Source: an uncultured Myxococcales bacterium
Lineage (GTDB): Bacteria; Myxococcota_A; UBA9042; DTJE01
Direction of reading: 5' to 3'
Assembly: GCA_937975765.1 (NCBI GenBank)
Contig: CALJUR010000123.1
Span: forward strand, 1 to 64,000
Length of the DNA: 64,000 bases
In this document: positions 43,632 through 51,899 of the stretch, piece after piece
Position numbering within the stretch: position 1 is the stretch's first letter
Layout of the letters: every line of letters starts with the position of its first letter
Position numbers and translations under genes: made by a program
Notes under the pieces: generated by a model
Seen by the model: the letters and a program-made list of their open reading frames with translations, nothing else
Databases searched by the model: none
What the model was told of the DNA's origin: nothing

Positions 43632-43637
43632 TATACT
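43632..43637 (+). promoter_or_regulatory. -10 box upstream of greA
   Basis: TATACT, five of six to consensus, 26 bases before the ATG and followed by ACGCCGCG. No good -35 is visible at the usual distance. Confidence 0.45.
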
Positions 43638-43662
43638 ACGCCGCGTCCTGATGGAGGGTCAC

Positions 43663-44142
43663 ATGTCGGAGGACATCCGGATCCCGCTGACCCCGGCGGG
43701 AGTTGCGCGCCTGGAGGCCGAACTGAAGAAGTGGAAGGACGAGCGCCCGCTGGTCATCAAGGCCATCGGCGAGGCGCGCGCCCACGGGGACTTGTCGGAG
43801 AACGCCGAGTACCACGCCGCGCGCGAGCGCCAGGGGATCCTGGAGGCGAACGTCCGCAAGCTGGAGGACGTCCTGTCCCGGGCGCAGGTGATCGACCCGC
43901 GCAGGTTCGACGGCACCCGGATCCGCTTCGGGGCCACCGTCACCCTGCAGGACGAGGAGCGCGGCGAGGAGATGACCTACCAGATCGTGGGCGACCCCGA
44001 GGCCGACATCGACCACGGGCGGATCTCGGTGCTGGCACCCCTGGGCCGCGCCTTGATCGGCAAGGAGGAAGGCGACGAGATCGAGTTCCGGGCGCCGGCG
44101 GGCGTCCGGCACCTGACCATCACCGAGGTCCGGTACATCTGA
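43663..44142 (+). CDS. greA: Transcription elongation factor GreA
   Basis: 159 residues from the ATG at 43663 (GGAGG five bases before; an ATG at 43651 would add four residues). N-terminal coiled coil with the acidic tip in GDLSENAEYHAARERQ (the catalytic D and E that enter the polymerase channel), and C-terminal FKBP-like domain with RIRFGATVTL and GKEEGDEIEFRAP. Stimulates transcript cleavage in backtracked RNA polymerase. Normal length. tsaE begins 20 bases after it, so the two may be cotranscribed. Confidence 0.95.
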   Translation: MSEDIRIPLTPAGVARLEAELKKWKDERPLVIKAIGEARAHGDLSENAEYHAARERQGILEANVRKLEDVLSRAQVIDPRRFDGTRIRFGATVTLQDEERGEEMTYQIVGDPEADIDHGRISVLAPLGRALIGKEEGDEIEFRAPAGVRHLTITEVRYI

Positions 44143-44162
44143 CCGGCGAGATCGGGGGCGGA

Positions 44163-44594
44163 ATGAGCACGTTCACGACCCGAGACGAGGCGGAGACCGA
44201 GGCCGTCGCCGGCCGGATCGCCGCGGGCTTCCGGCCGGGCGAGGTCGTCGGGCTGGCGGGCCCGCTGGGCGCCGGCAAGACGGTCTTCGTCCGCGGCGCC
44301 GTGAAGGCCCTGGGAGGCGACCCCGCGCAGGTCCGATCCCCGACCTTCACCCTGATGAACGTGTATTCCGCGCGCCTGCCCGTGTACCACTTCGACCTGT
44401 ACCGGCTGGCCCGGGGCGCGGAACTGGACGGGATCGGCTTCCACGAGTTCGCCCGCGGGGACGGCGTGTCGCTGGTCGAGTGGGCCGACCGGTTCCCGGA
44501 TGCCCAGCCCGAGATCACGATGTGGGTCCGCATCGAGCTGGACGGCACGGAGTGCGGACGTCGCATCACGGTGGAACCGGCGCCCGGTTCGTGA
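44163..44594 (+). CDS. tsaE: tRNA threonylcarbamoyladenosine biosynthesis ATPase TsaE
   Basis: 143 residues. P-loop GPLGAGKTVFVRG (33-45), RSPTFTLMNVY, the DLYRLARGAELDGIGF segment and LVEWADRFPD are the standard TsaE series. It works with TsaB and TsaD to make t6A37 in ANN-decoding tRNAs. The partner genes are not in the window. Next gene begins 53 bases downstream. Confidence 0.94.
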   Translation: MSTFTTRDEAETEAVAGRIAAGFRPGEVVGLAGPLGAGKTVFVRGAVKALGGDPAQVRSPTFTLMNVYSARLPVYHFDLYRLARGAELDGIGFHEFARGDGVSLVEWADRFPDAQPEITMWVRIELDGTECGRRITVEPAPGS

Positions 44595-44647
44595 TATCCA
44601 TCCCCGTCCCGGCCGGCAGGGTCCGGCCATCACCGCGAGGAGTCCGC

Positions 44648-45292
44648 ATGGGATTCGCAACCAGCACGATGTCCTACACCACCTGGGAGGTCCTGTCCGG
44701 GCCGCTGCCGGAGCACCGGCAGGACCTGTTGGACGGCCTCGTCCGCGGCCGCATCGGCGGGATCGACGTCGGCGTCGGCCGCGATCGCGCCGCGGGCTTC
44801 GCCGTCTTCGACGACCCGCTGGAGACCGGCTTCGAGGAGGCGAACGTCTTCTTCGACCCGCTGGTCCTGTTCTGCTTCCGCATGGACAGGCTGACGGTCC
44901 CGCCGTCCACGCTGAAGCTGTACATCCGCAAGCGCATTGCCGAGAACCTGGCCGCGACGCGGCGCGAACGGATGCCCCGCGCCGAGCGCGAGGAACTGAT
45001 CGAGGCGGTCCGTCACGACCTGCTGCGGAAGGCGATCCCGGCCATCTCGACCTACGACGCCGTATGGGACATGTCCTCGGGACGGCTGCGGCTGTTCACC
45101 ACCTCCGCCGCGGTCCGCGAGGAGTTCGTGACGCGCTGCCGCGAGTACCTGGGCGTGGAACTGCGGGCGCTGGATACCGTGGGGGTCCTGGAGACCCGCC
45201 TGGACGAGCGCGAACTGGAGGAGGCCTTCCACCTGCTGCCGTTCCGGTTCGGGACCGGCGGCGCGCTGGCCGGGGACGAGGAGGAAGCGTGA
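44648..45292 (+). CDS. rdgC: RdgC-like recombination-associated protein
   Basis: 214 residues; GAGGAG six bases before the ATG. Residues 130-175 (ISTYDAVWDMSSGRLRLFTT, then REEFVTRCREYLGVEL) recall the C-terminal half of RdgC, a ring-shaped DNA-binding protein that limits RecA. E. coli RdgC has about 303 residues, so this is a shorter form, and the match covers mainly that segment. Its stop overlaps the start of the next gene (TGATG). Family call is moderate. Confidence 0.6.
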   Translation: MGFATSTMSYTTWEVLSGPLPEHRQDLLDGLVRGRIGGIDVGVGRDRAAGFAVFDDPLETGFEEANVFFDPLVLFCFRMDRLTVPPSTLKLYIRKRIAENLAATRRERMPRAEREELIEAVRHDLLRKAIPAISTYDAVWDMSSGRLRLFTTSAAVREEFVTRCREYLGVELRALDTVGVLETRLDERELEEAFHLLPFRFGTGGALAGDEEEA

Positions 45293-45840
45293 TGCTGGAA
45301 ATGAGCCTGGCCGACAAGATCCGGCGCACCGCCTTCCTGGGGCGCGAGTTCCTGACGTGGCTGATGTTCCGCTCGGCGCGGGACGAGGGGGTCTTCCGCC
45401 TGGAGGGCGGCGAGGTCGTCGAGGTCTTCTTCGAGCGCGCCCTGACGCTGGACGGCGAGAACCCGGCCCGCGAGATGAGCAGCCTGAAGGTCGACGACCC
45501 GACCCGGTCCGAGGAGGTCCTGCTGTCGCTGCGGCTGGGCAAGAAGGTCAGCCGTGCCCGCCTTCAACTGATCAAGGAGGGTCGGGAGTTCGGCTTCGTG
45601 CTGGACTCGGCCGGCCTGGGACTGCGGTCGGTCAAGCTGCCCGAGACGCAGGCCCTGGACCCGGTCGAGGCGATGGCCGAGAAGGCGGGGCTGTGCAGCG
45701 AACTGGAGGACGCCGTCCACGAGCTGTTCGCCCGCTTCATCCGGCTGCGCCTGGACGCCGACGCCTGGGCCGCCGAGGCCGCTCCCGTCGCCGACTGGAT
45801 CGAGGGCCTGCGCCCCGAGGCCCGGGAAGAGGCGGACTGA
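45292..45840 (+). CDS. Unknown protein coupled to the RdgC-like gene
   Basis: 182 residues, no signal peptide or membrane span. N-terminal half contains LGREFLTWLMFRS and a strand-rich acidic part; the C-terminal half is helical (ELEDAVHELFARFIRLRLDAD). I recognise no family. Because its start overlaps the preceding stop, it is very likely made in fixed ratio with the RdgC-like protein and may bind it. The gap to the convergent gene holds a perfect 12-bp palindrome CACCGGCCGGTG (45841-45852). Confidence 0.75.
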   Translation: MLEMSLADKIRRTAFLGREFLTWLMFRSARDEGVFRLEGGEVVEVFFERALTLDGENPAREMSSLKVDDPTRSEEVLLSLRLGKKVSRARLQLIKEGREFGFVLDSAGLGLRSVKLPETQALDPVEAMAEKAGLCSELEDAVHELFARFIRLRLDADAWAAEAAPVADWIEGLRPEAREEAD

Positions 45841-45865
45841 CACCGGCCGGTGCCGGTTCGCGGGA

Positions 45866-47035
45866 CTACGAACGCGGCACGCGGTTCTTCTTCAGCGTCA
45901 CGAACGACTCCAGCGCCCACCGGGCCAGGTGCCCGGCCTTCACCGGCCCGGGGCCCTTCGTGGACACCAGCGCGGCGAACGCGACCTCGGGCTTCTGGGC
46001 CGGGAAGAAGCCGACCATCCACGTGTTGTGAAGCCCCGAGCCGTCCCGGCTGTTCAGCGTGCCGGACTTCACGGCCACCCGGCCACCGTTCGAACGCGAC
46101 GGCATCCGGGCGAAGTACTTCGTGCCGGTGCCGCCGCTGCTGGTTTCCATCATCATGCCGCGCAGCCGCTCGACGGTCTCGGGCCGCAGCACCCGCTCCT
46201 CGGTCCCCGGTGCGCCGTCCAGCGAGATGCCCGCGGGCCGGACCCCGCCGTTGGCCACGATCGCCGCCAGGACCGCGCCGGCCAGCGGCGACATCATCGA
46301 GTTCACGAACCCCGCCGCCATCCGGCCCAGTTCCAGCCGGCTCTTCGCCTTGCGGGCCACCGACCGGGTGTGCAGCCCGCCGACCGCGATCTCGTGGTTG
46401 AACCCCAGGGCCTCCGCCTGGCGCAGCAGCGTGTCGGCGTCCAGGTGCCTGACGGCCAGCTTGCCGAAGACCGCGTTGGTGCTGTGCGCGAACGCGCCGG
46501 ACAGGCTGCGGCAGGCGCGGTCGCGCTTCGTGTCGACCAGGTGGGACTCGTCCAGCCACGACGACCCGCCGTGGTAGCAGGTGGAGGTGCCGGGCCTGAC
46601 CGCGGTGTTCTCCAGCAGTGCCACCGCGGTCACGATCTTGAACACCGATGCGGCCGGGAACCCCGCGGAGGTCGCGGGATGCGGGAACACGGCGCCCGGG
46701 GCGGCATACTCGGAGGCCACCAGCACCTTCCCGGTGGCGGGGTCCAGCGCGACGAAGGCCCCGTGGGCCGGCCGGTTGCCCTTCAGGAAGGCGTTCACGC
46801 GGTTGGCCCACGCGTCGGCCAGCGGCATCGACGGGTCGTCGGGGACCTCGGGGGAGACCACGGCCGCGCGCCGTGCGGGACGGGCACGCTTCGCGGTCCT
46901 CGCCGTCCGGGCGGTCCTTCGCGGGGCCGCGGAGGCCTCCGGACCGCCAAGCGACGCGAAGCCCGACGAGGGGGCCACGTCCACGGCCGCGACCAGCAGG
47001 CCGGCGATCAGCGCTGCACAGAACCTGGACTTCAT
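45866..47035 (-). CDS. Penicillin-binding transpeptidase-domain protein
   Basis: 389 residues from the ATG at 47035 with AGGAGG four bases before it. Signal peptide (FCAALIAGLLVAAVDV), then a basic Ala/Arg/Thr-rich linker and a transpeptidase domain from about 110. Active-site motifs: SxxK in PAASVFKIV, SxN in AHSTNAVF, and KSG in VAVKSGTLN where KTG is usual. No glycosyltransferase or dimerisation domain, so it is a small class-B-like or beta-lactamase-like enzyme. It could cross-link or trim peptidoglycan, or bind beta-lactams; the motifs do not decide. Confidence 0.87.
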   Translation of the reverse strand: MKSRFCAALIAGLLVAAVDVAPSSGFASLGGPEASAAPRRTARTARTAKRARPARRAAVVSPEVPDDPSMPLADAWANRVNAFLKGNRPAHGAFVALDPATGKVLVASEYAAPGAVFPHPATSAGFPAASVFKIVTAVALLENTAVRPGTSTCYHGGSSWLDESHLVDTKRDRACRSLSGAFAHSTNAVFGKLAVRHLDADTLLRQAEALGFNHEIAVGGLHTRSVARKAKSRLELGRMAAGFVNSMMSPLAGAVLAAIVANGGVRPAGISLDGAPGTEERVLRPETVERLRGMMMETSSGGTGTKYFARMPSRSNGGRVAVKSGTLNSRDGSGLHNTWMVGFFPAQKPEVAFAALVSTKGPGPVKAGHLARWALESFVTLKKNRVPRS

Positions 47036-47069
47036 CAGGCCTCCTGCCGCGGAGAACCGCGGTCCCTGG

Positions 47070-47099
47070 ATTCTACCATCCGCCACCGGCGATTCCCAA
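47070..47099 (-). promoter_or_regulatory. Promoter of the penicillin-binding protein gene
   Basis: On the minus strand TTGGGA (47099-47094), 18 bases, TAGAAT (47075-47070), with TGG directly before TAGAAT forming an extended -10. The same nine bases TGGTAGAAT occur before the diguanylate cyclase gene. Confidence 0.55.
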
Positions 47100-47191
47100 G
47101 CCGAAGGCCGTCCCCACGTGGTGGCGCGGGCGGGCGTCCCGTACCGGGCGTCGATCCCGAGGGGATGCGGGGAGGCGGCGGGGAAGGGGTC

Positions 47192-50100
47192 CTACGGGGC
47201 CGGGGCCTGGACGGTCAGCACCAGCGCCAGGAGCGGGTCCCAGCCGGTCGCGGCCGGTTCGCCCAGCTTGCCGAACTGGTACCGGAAGCCGCCATCGACC
47301 GAGAACCGGTACGCGACCAGGTAGTCGCCGGCCGCCGGGGGCTGGAGGGTCAGCATGTACTCGTACAGGCCCGCCGCCGCGCAGTCCGGGCAGGCGGCGT
47401 TGTACTGCGCCGGCAGCCAGGTCCATCCCGGGTCGCGGTACGGATCCGCCTCCAGGTCGTCCGCCGGACCGTAGCCGATCTCGGCGATCAGCAGCGCCGG
47501 GTCCGTGGGCGACTCGCCGTTCGTGATCCCCTCGGCGTACACGCGGCCGAAGATCAGCGGGGTCGGCGTGCCCAGGTCGACCAGCAGCGGGTCGGTAGGC
47601 CACTGCGTGTTGGCCAGCACGATCGGCGCCAGGTCGATGACGCGCACGGCCGCGGCCAGCGAGGCCGTCACCTGGCCGTCCGTCACGCGCACCTCGACGT
47701 CCCCGGGCCCGGTCTGTGGCGGCGCGGAGAAGGTGATCGTCGAGGCGTCCACCGTCAGGAACGATGCCGCCGGCTGGCCCCCCAGTTCCACCCCGGTGAC
47801 GATGTCCAGCCCGGTGCCCTTCAGCGTCATCTCCCAGCCGCCCGTCGCCGGGATGGGCGAGGGGGTCAGCGAGATCGCCTCCAGCCCGCACTGCGGGTCG
47901 TCCATGTCCGTCAGCCCGTCGCAGTCCTCGTCGATGCTGCCCGCGCAGGCGGGAGAGCCTGCCGGGCCCTCCAGCGCCGCCGGGTCCCGGTCGTGGACGC
48001 ATTCGTCCAGATCCTCGTCGCACCGGTCCAGCGTGCAGGGGCCCAGCGGCAGCGGGTCCGAGCAGTCGCGCGCCTGGCCGTTCCCGCAGGCGCCGGAGGA
48101 GCACGTCTCGCCCACCGTGCAGAACAGCCCGTCCTCGCAGGCCCCGCCGTCCCCGATGGCCACGACCCCGCACCGGCCCTGGGGCTGCCGGCACACGCGG
48201 GCCTCGCACTGCGTCAGCACCTCGTCCGGGAAGGAATCCGTGCACTCGTCGTCGGCCTCGCACAGGGGAATGTCGGCGTTCGGCCCGCGCGGGGTGCCCA
48301 GGTTCAGCACCTGGCGCGGGTCGCCCAGGAAGCCCGTCGCGATCGTCGCGGAATGCCAGTCGGAGTCCAGCAGCCCCGTGCCGGGCACCGCGTTCCGCTC
48401 CATCGACTGGACCGGCTTGCCGTTCGCCGGCGTCCCGTGGAAGCCCACCCGGCCGTTGTTGAACCGGGCCTGGTCCACCAGCGTGCCGTCCGGGGCCTTC
48501 AGGGAGTATGTCAGGTACCCGCTGTTCGGCAGGTTCATGGCCGTCTGCGGCGAGGAGGCCGGCTGCATCGCGATGTCCGGCTGGGCCTCGACCTGCGACC
48601 TCGACGCCTCGTACTGCGCCACCCGGAAGTAGCCGTAGGGCTCCAGCAGAAGGTTGCCGACCACCTGGGGGGCCTCGTCCAGCGTGATGTCGCCGGAGGG
48701 GTACTTCATCCCGGTCAGCACCCACCCGGTCATCAGGTATGGAGCCGCCGTCATGTTGCGCAACTCGACCCACTCGTCCAGGTCCTCCTGGTAGGAGCCT
48801 GCCCACAGGATCTCGTTGATCACGACCGCCCCCGGCCGCGGAACGCCCAGCACCGCCAGCCACAGGATCTGGTCGGCGGCGTACCCGTTCGCGGTGCCGT
48901 CCAGGTCCGCATAGACCCAGGATGCCCCGCCGTCGATCGAGAAGCGCGCCGTCACGTCCATGTACCCGCCCGTGGCGGCCGTGAACGTGCCGGTGAACCG
49001 CAGCGAGCCCAGGCCGTCCGGCACCCCCGCGGCGTTGCTCCAGCGCCACGACGGGTCCATCCAGGGCATCGTCCCGCGCGGCCCGTATCCCACCTGGCCC
49101 AGCACCGCCGAGGCTTCGGGGTCCTCGCCGTCGGTGATCCCGGGCACCGTCACCATCGCCTCGTACGTCGGCGCCTGCTCGCCCTCGCGGATCGCCGCCT
49201 CGCCCAGGGGGCCCAGCAGCAACGCGGTCACGGTCGGGTCCTCGCTGCGGGTCACGTACCGGAACGCCTGGTCCAGCCGGAACGACACGGTCGCCGCCTC
49301 GGCCACGAAGTCCACGAACCCCGGGTCGTGCGGTGGCATGACCACCGTGATGGCCGTGGCGGACACCGGCGTGAACCCGACCTCGACGTCGCCCGCCCGC
49401 ACCCGGAGCACCCGGTCCAGCGAGTCCCCGGACAGCGTCACCACCGTGCCGCCCCCGGTCGGGCCGTCGATCGGGTTCGCCGAGGTCAGCCCGAAGCGGC
49501 ACTTCGGGTCGTCCGCGTCCTGCACCCCGTCGCAGTCGTTGTCCTGCCCGTCGTCGCAGCGGGGGTCGCCCCGCGGCCCCTCGACGGCGTCCTCGCGCCA
49601 GGCGTGCACGCACCCGCCCTCGAGGTCGCTGCACGAGTCGTCGGTGCACACGACCAGGTCGTCGCACGTCGGCGGGTTGCCGCCCTCGCAGCCGACGGCC
49701 GGCGAGCAGGTCTCCACGCCGTTGCACACCAGCCCGTCGTCGCAGACCCGCGCCGTCCCCGAAAGGCACTGGCCGGCGCTGCACGTGTCGTTCACGGTGC
49801 ACAGGTTGCCGTCCTCGCACGGCTTCGTGTTCGGCACCCGGACGCAGCCCAGGACGGGGTCGCAACTGGAGTCCAGGCAGGGGTTGCCGATGTCGCAGTT
49901 CTTCATCTCGGTGGGCGTGCAGGCGCCTTCCTGGCAGGCGGCCGCCAGCACGCACTGGTCCTCGATCGTGCAGGCCTCCGCTTCGTGCGCGGGCTGCATC
50001 GAGCAGTCCCCCGTGGCGGGGTCGCACTGGTTCGTGCGGCAGTAGGTGTCCTCGGTCGTGGAGCACTTGACGATGGTCGAGGTGTCCAACTGGCACTTGT

Positions 50101-50623
50101 AGGGAAACACCTTGCGGTTGCAGGTCACCACGCCGTTGCAGGCGTTGCCGTCGTCCTGGCCGGCGCAGTCCTCGTCGGTCGAGCAGTCGCAGATCAGGGC
50201 GCCCTTCACGCACTCGCCCTGCTGGCACGTGTCGTTCGGCGAGCAGGGGTCAGCCAGGTCGCACGGGGTCGAGTCGGGCTTCGCGACGACCTCGCAGGTG
50301 CCGCCGTCCACCTCGGTATTGCACCGGCACTGCCGGCACTGCCCCAGGTCCTTGCAGACCTCCGCGCAGGCGACCTGCACGTTCTGCGGCGTACACTGGG
50401 GGACGAAGACCTCCTGCTCGGGAACCTCCTGGATCTCGGGCACGTCCGGCGCCACTTCCTGAACCTCGGGCGGCAGTTCGGGCGCGACGTCGACGACGTC
50501 GGCAACCTCCGAGGCATCGGCCGGGCCCGGGTCCTTGTCGCCCCCGCCGCCGCCGCCGCACGCCAGCGCTCCCGAAACCAGCATGCAGGCCGTCGCCAGG
50601 CTCGCCCACATCCGACGCTTCAT
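47192..50623 (-). CDS. Large Cys-rich lipoprotein with MopE-like, IPT/TIG and lamin-tail domains
   Basis: 1143 residues; CGGAGGG four bases before the ATG. Lipobox near ALACGGG, then a Val/Glu/Pro/Asp linker. A long region of paired cysteines follows (about 75-390, repeats like CNGVETCSPAVGCEGG). Then a CDDGQDNDCDG metal-binding-type motif, an IPT/TIG domain (NPIDGPTGGGTVVTLSG), a lamin-tail domain (VVINEILWAGSYQEDLDEWVEL), a second Cys cluster, CAGSIDEDCDGLTD and another IPT/TIG domain. Expected on the cell surface, perhaps binding metal or carbohydrate. Domain set is typical of Myxococcota exoproteins; function unknown. Confidence 0.85.
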   Translation of the reverse strand: MKRRMWASLATACMLVSGALACGGGGGGDKDPGPADASEVADVVDVAPELPPEVQEVAPDVPEIQEVPEQEVFVPQCTPQNVQVACAEVCKDLGQCRQCRCNTEVDGGTCEVVAKPDSTPCDLADPCSPNDTCQQGECVKGALICDCSTDEDCAGQDDGNACNGVVTCNRKVFPYKCQLDTSTIVKCSTTEDTYCRTNQCDPATGDCSMQPAHEAEACTIEDQCVLAAACQEGACTPTEMKNCDIGNPCLDSSCDPVLGCVRVPNTKPCEDGNLCTVNDTCSAGQCLSGTARVCDDGLVCNGVETCSPAVGCEGGNPPTCDDLVVCTDDSCSDLEGGCVHAWREDAVEGPRGDPRCDDGQDNDCDGVQDADDPKCRFGLTSANPIDGPTGGGTVVTLSGDSLDRVLRVRAGDVEVGFTPVSATAITVVMPPHDPGFVDFVAEAATVSFRLDQAFRYVTRSEDPTVTALLLGPLGEAAIREGEQAPTYEAMVTVPGITDGEDPEASAVLGQVGYGPRGTMPWMDPSWRWSNAAGVPDGLGSLRFTGTFTAATGGYMDVTARFSIDGGASWVYADLDGTANGYAADQILWLAVLGVPRPGAVVINEILWAGSYQEDLDEWVELRNMTAAPYLMTGWVLTGMKYPSGDITLDEAPQVVGNLLLEPYGYFRVAQYEASRSQVEAQPDIAMQPASSPQTAMNLPNSGYLTYSLKAPDGTLVDQARFNNGRVGFHGTPANGKPVQSMERNAVPGTGLLDSDWHSATIATGFLGDPRQVLNLGTPRGPNADIPLCEADDECTDSFPDEVLTQCEARVCRQPQGRCGVVAIGDGGACEDGLFCTVGETCSSGACGNGQARDCSDPLPLGPCTLDRCDEDLDECVHDRDPAALEGPAGSPACAGSIDEDCDGLTDMDDPQCGLEAISLTPSPIPATGGWEMTLKGTGLDIVTGVELGGQPAASFLTVDASTITFSAPPQTGPGDVEVRVTDGQVTASLAAAVRVIDLAPIVLANTQWPTDPLLVDLGTPTPLIFGRVYAEGITNGESPTDPALLIAEIGYGPADDLEADPYRDPGWTWLPAQYNAACPDCAAAGLYEYMLTLQPPAAGDYLVAYRFSVDGGFRYQFGKLGEPAATGWDPLLALVLTVQAPAP

Positions 50624-50730
50624 GAGGCCCTCCGAGATCGTTGTCCGGAAGCAGGATACCCGTTCGGGCCGCGGAGTGACAAGGCTGGGCACCTGTTTCG
50701 ACCCCGTGGCGAGTCCCGCCGGGAACCGGT

Positions 50731-51507
50731 TCAACGGTACAGCAGCAGGGTCAGGAAGTAGTCGGAGATCAGGATGAGGATCGACGACAGCACCACGCTC
50801 TGGGTGGTCGCCAGGCCCACGCCCCGGGCGCCTCCCGATGCGTTCAGCCCCTTGTGGCAGCCTACCAGCGCCAGGATCATGCCGAACACCGACGCCTTGA
50901 TCAGCCCGGACACGACGTCGTACGAGTCGGCGTACATCTTGATCTTGTCCATGAACATGCCGCCGTCCACGCCCATCAGGTGGACGCTGACGTAGTAGGC
51001 GCCCCCGATGCCCAGCAGGTCGGAGAAGCCGGTCAGGATCGGCAGCATCACGATCGCCGCGACCACCCGCGGGGTGACCAGGTACTGCACCGGGTTCACG
51101 GCCATGGTGTACAGGGCGTCCACCTGCTCGGTGACGCGCATGGTGCCCAGTTCCGTCGCGATGGCCGACCCGACGCGGGCCGTGACCATCAGCGACGTCA
51201 GCACCGGCGACAGTTCGCGCATCAGGGCCAGCGCGACGACCGACCCGACCAGCGTCTCGGCGTTGAACAGCCGGAAGGCGCTGATCGTCTGCACCGCGAA
51301 GACCATCCCGGTGAAGATCCCCGTCAGCACGACGATGAACATCGAGCCGGCGCCGATGAATTCCATCTGCTGGAAGAACAGGCGCCAGCGGAACGGGGGA
51401 CGGACCAGCCAGATCAGCGATTCCCACAGCAGCAGCAGGGCCCCTCCGAAGCCGGCGACCTGCTCCAGGGTCCACGTGGCGGCGAAGGTGGCAATCCGGC
51501 GCACCAT
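50731..51507 (-). CDS. mlaE: MlaE-family ABC permease
   Basis: 258 residues from the ATG at 51507; a GTG at 51546 would add 13 residues. About five to six membrane spans; seen are GIFTGMVFAVQTI, the EVG-box-like MRELSPVLTSLMVTARVGSAIATELGTMRVTEQVDAL, and VSGLIKASVFGMILALVGC. It belongs to the permease of the phospholipid transport system that maintains outer-membrane asymmetry. The ATPase (MlaF) and MCE (MlaD) genes are not next to it, so they must be elsewhere. No ribosome site is seen, but TACCAT eight bases before the ATG could give a leaderless message. Confidence 0.9.
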   Translation of the reverse strand: MVRRIATFAATWTLEQVAGFGGALLLLWESLIWLVRPPFRWRLFFQQMEFIGAGSMFIVVLTGIFTGMVFAVQTISAFRLFNAETLVGSVVALALMRELSPVLTSLMVTARVGSAIATELGTMRVTEQVDALYTMAVNPVQYLVTPRVVAAIVMLPILTGFSDLLGIGGAYYVSVHLMGVDGGMFMDKIKMYADSYDVVSGLIKASVFGMILALVGCHKGLNASGGARGVGLATTQSVVLSSILILISDYFLTLLLYR

Positions 51508-51537
51508 GGGGCCGGATGGTAGCACGGAACGCGACTG

Positions 51538-51566
51538 TTGACGCACCCTCCTGCTTCGGTTACATT
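51538..51566 (+). promoter_or_regulatory. Promoter of rpmB
   Basis: TTGACG (51538-51543), 17 bases, TACATT (51561-51566), then ACGCCGCC. About 30 bases before the ATG. Confidence 0.55.
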
Positions 51567-51595
51567 ACGCCGCCCTTGTTCTGGGAGGATGGACC

Positions 51596-51835
51596 ATGGC
51601 GAAGTGCGTGATCACCGGCAAGCGCCGAATTCCCGCGATGAACGTCTCGCACGCGAACAACCGCACCAAGCGGTGGCAGCACCCGAACGTGCAGTCCAAG
51701 CGCATCTGGGTCGAGGAACTGGGACGGCACGTCCGCCTCTCGCTATCCACGCGCGCCATCCGTACAATCACGAAGGTCGGACTGGTTGCGTATGCACGGA
51801 AGCGAGGCCTCGATCTGGCCTCCATCGTGGACTAG
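51596..51835 (+). CDS. rpmB: Ribosomal protein bL28
   Basis: 79 residues with GGGAGG before the ATG. VITGKRRIPAMNVSHANNRTKRWQ and SKRIWVEELGRHVRLSLSTRAI match bL28, a protein of the large ribosomal subunit. Only one N-terminal Cys (AKCVITG) is present, so it is not the four-Cys zinc form. Stands alone, divergent from mlaE. Confidence 0.95.
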   Translation: MAKCVITGKRRIPAMNVSHANNRTKRWQHPNVQSKRIWVEELGRHVRLSLSTRAIRTITKVGLVAYARKRGLDLASIVD

Positions 51836-51899
51836 CCGGTCGCTGCCCGGGGCGGAGAGCGAGTCTCGTCCGGCCGCGTCCGGCGGAACGGGAGGGGGA

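Noticed and set aside
45841..45852. Terminator at the perfect palindrome CACCGGCCGGTG
   Set aside because: A 6-bp stem without loop and no T-run cannot form a normal intrinsic terminator; noted only as a palindrome.
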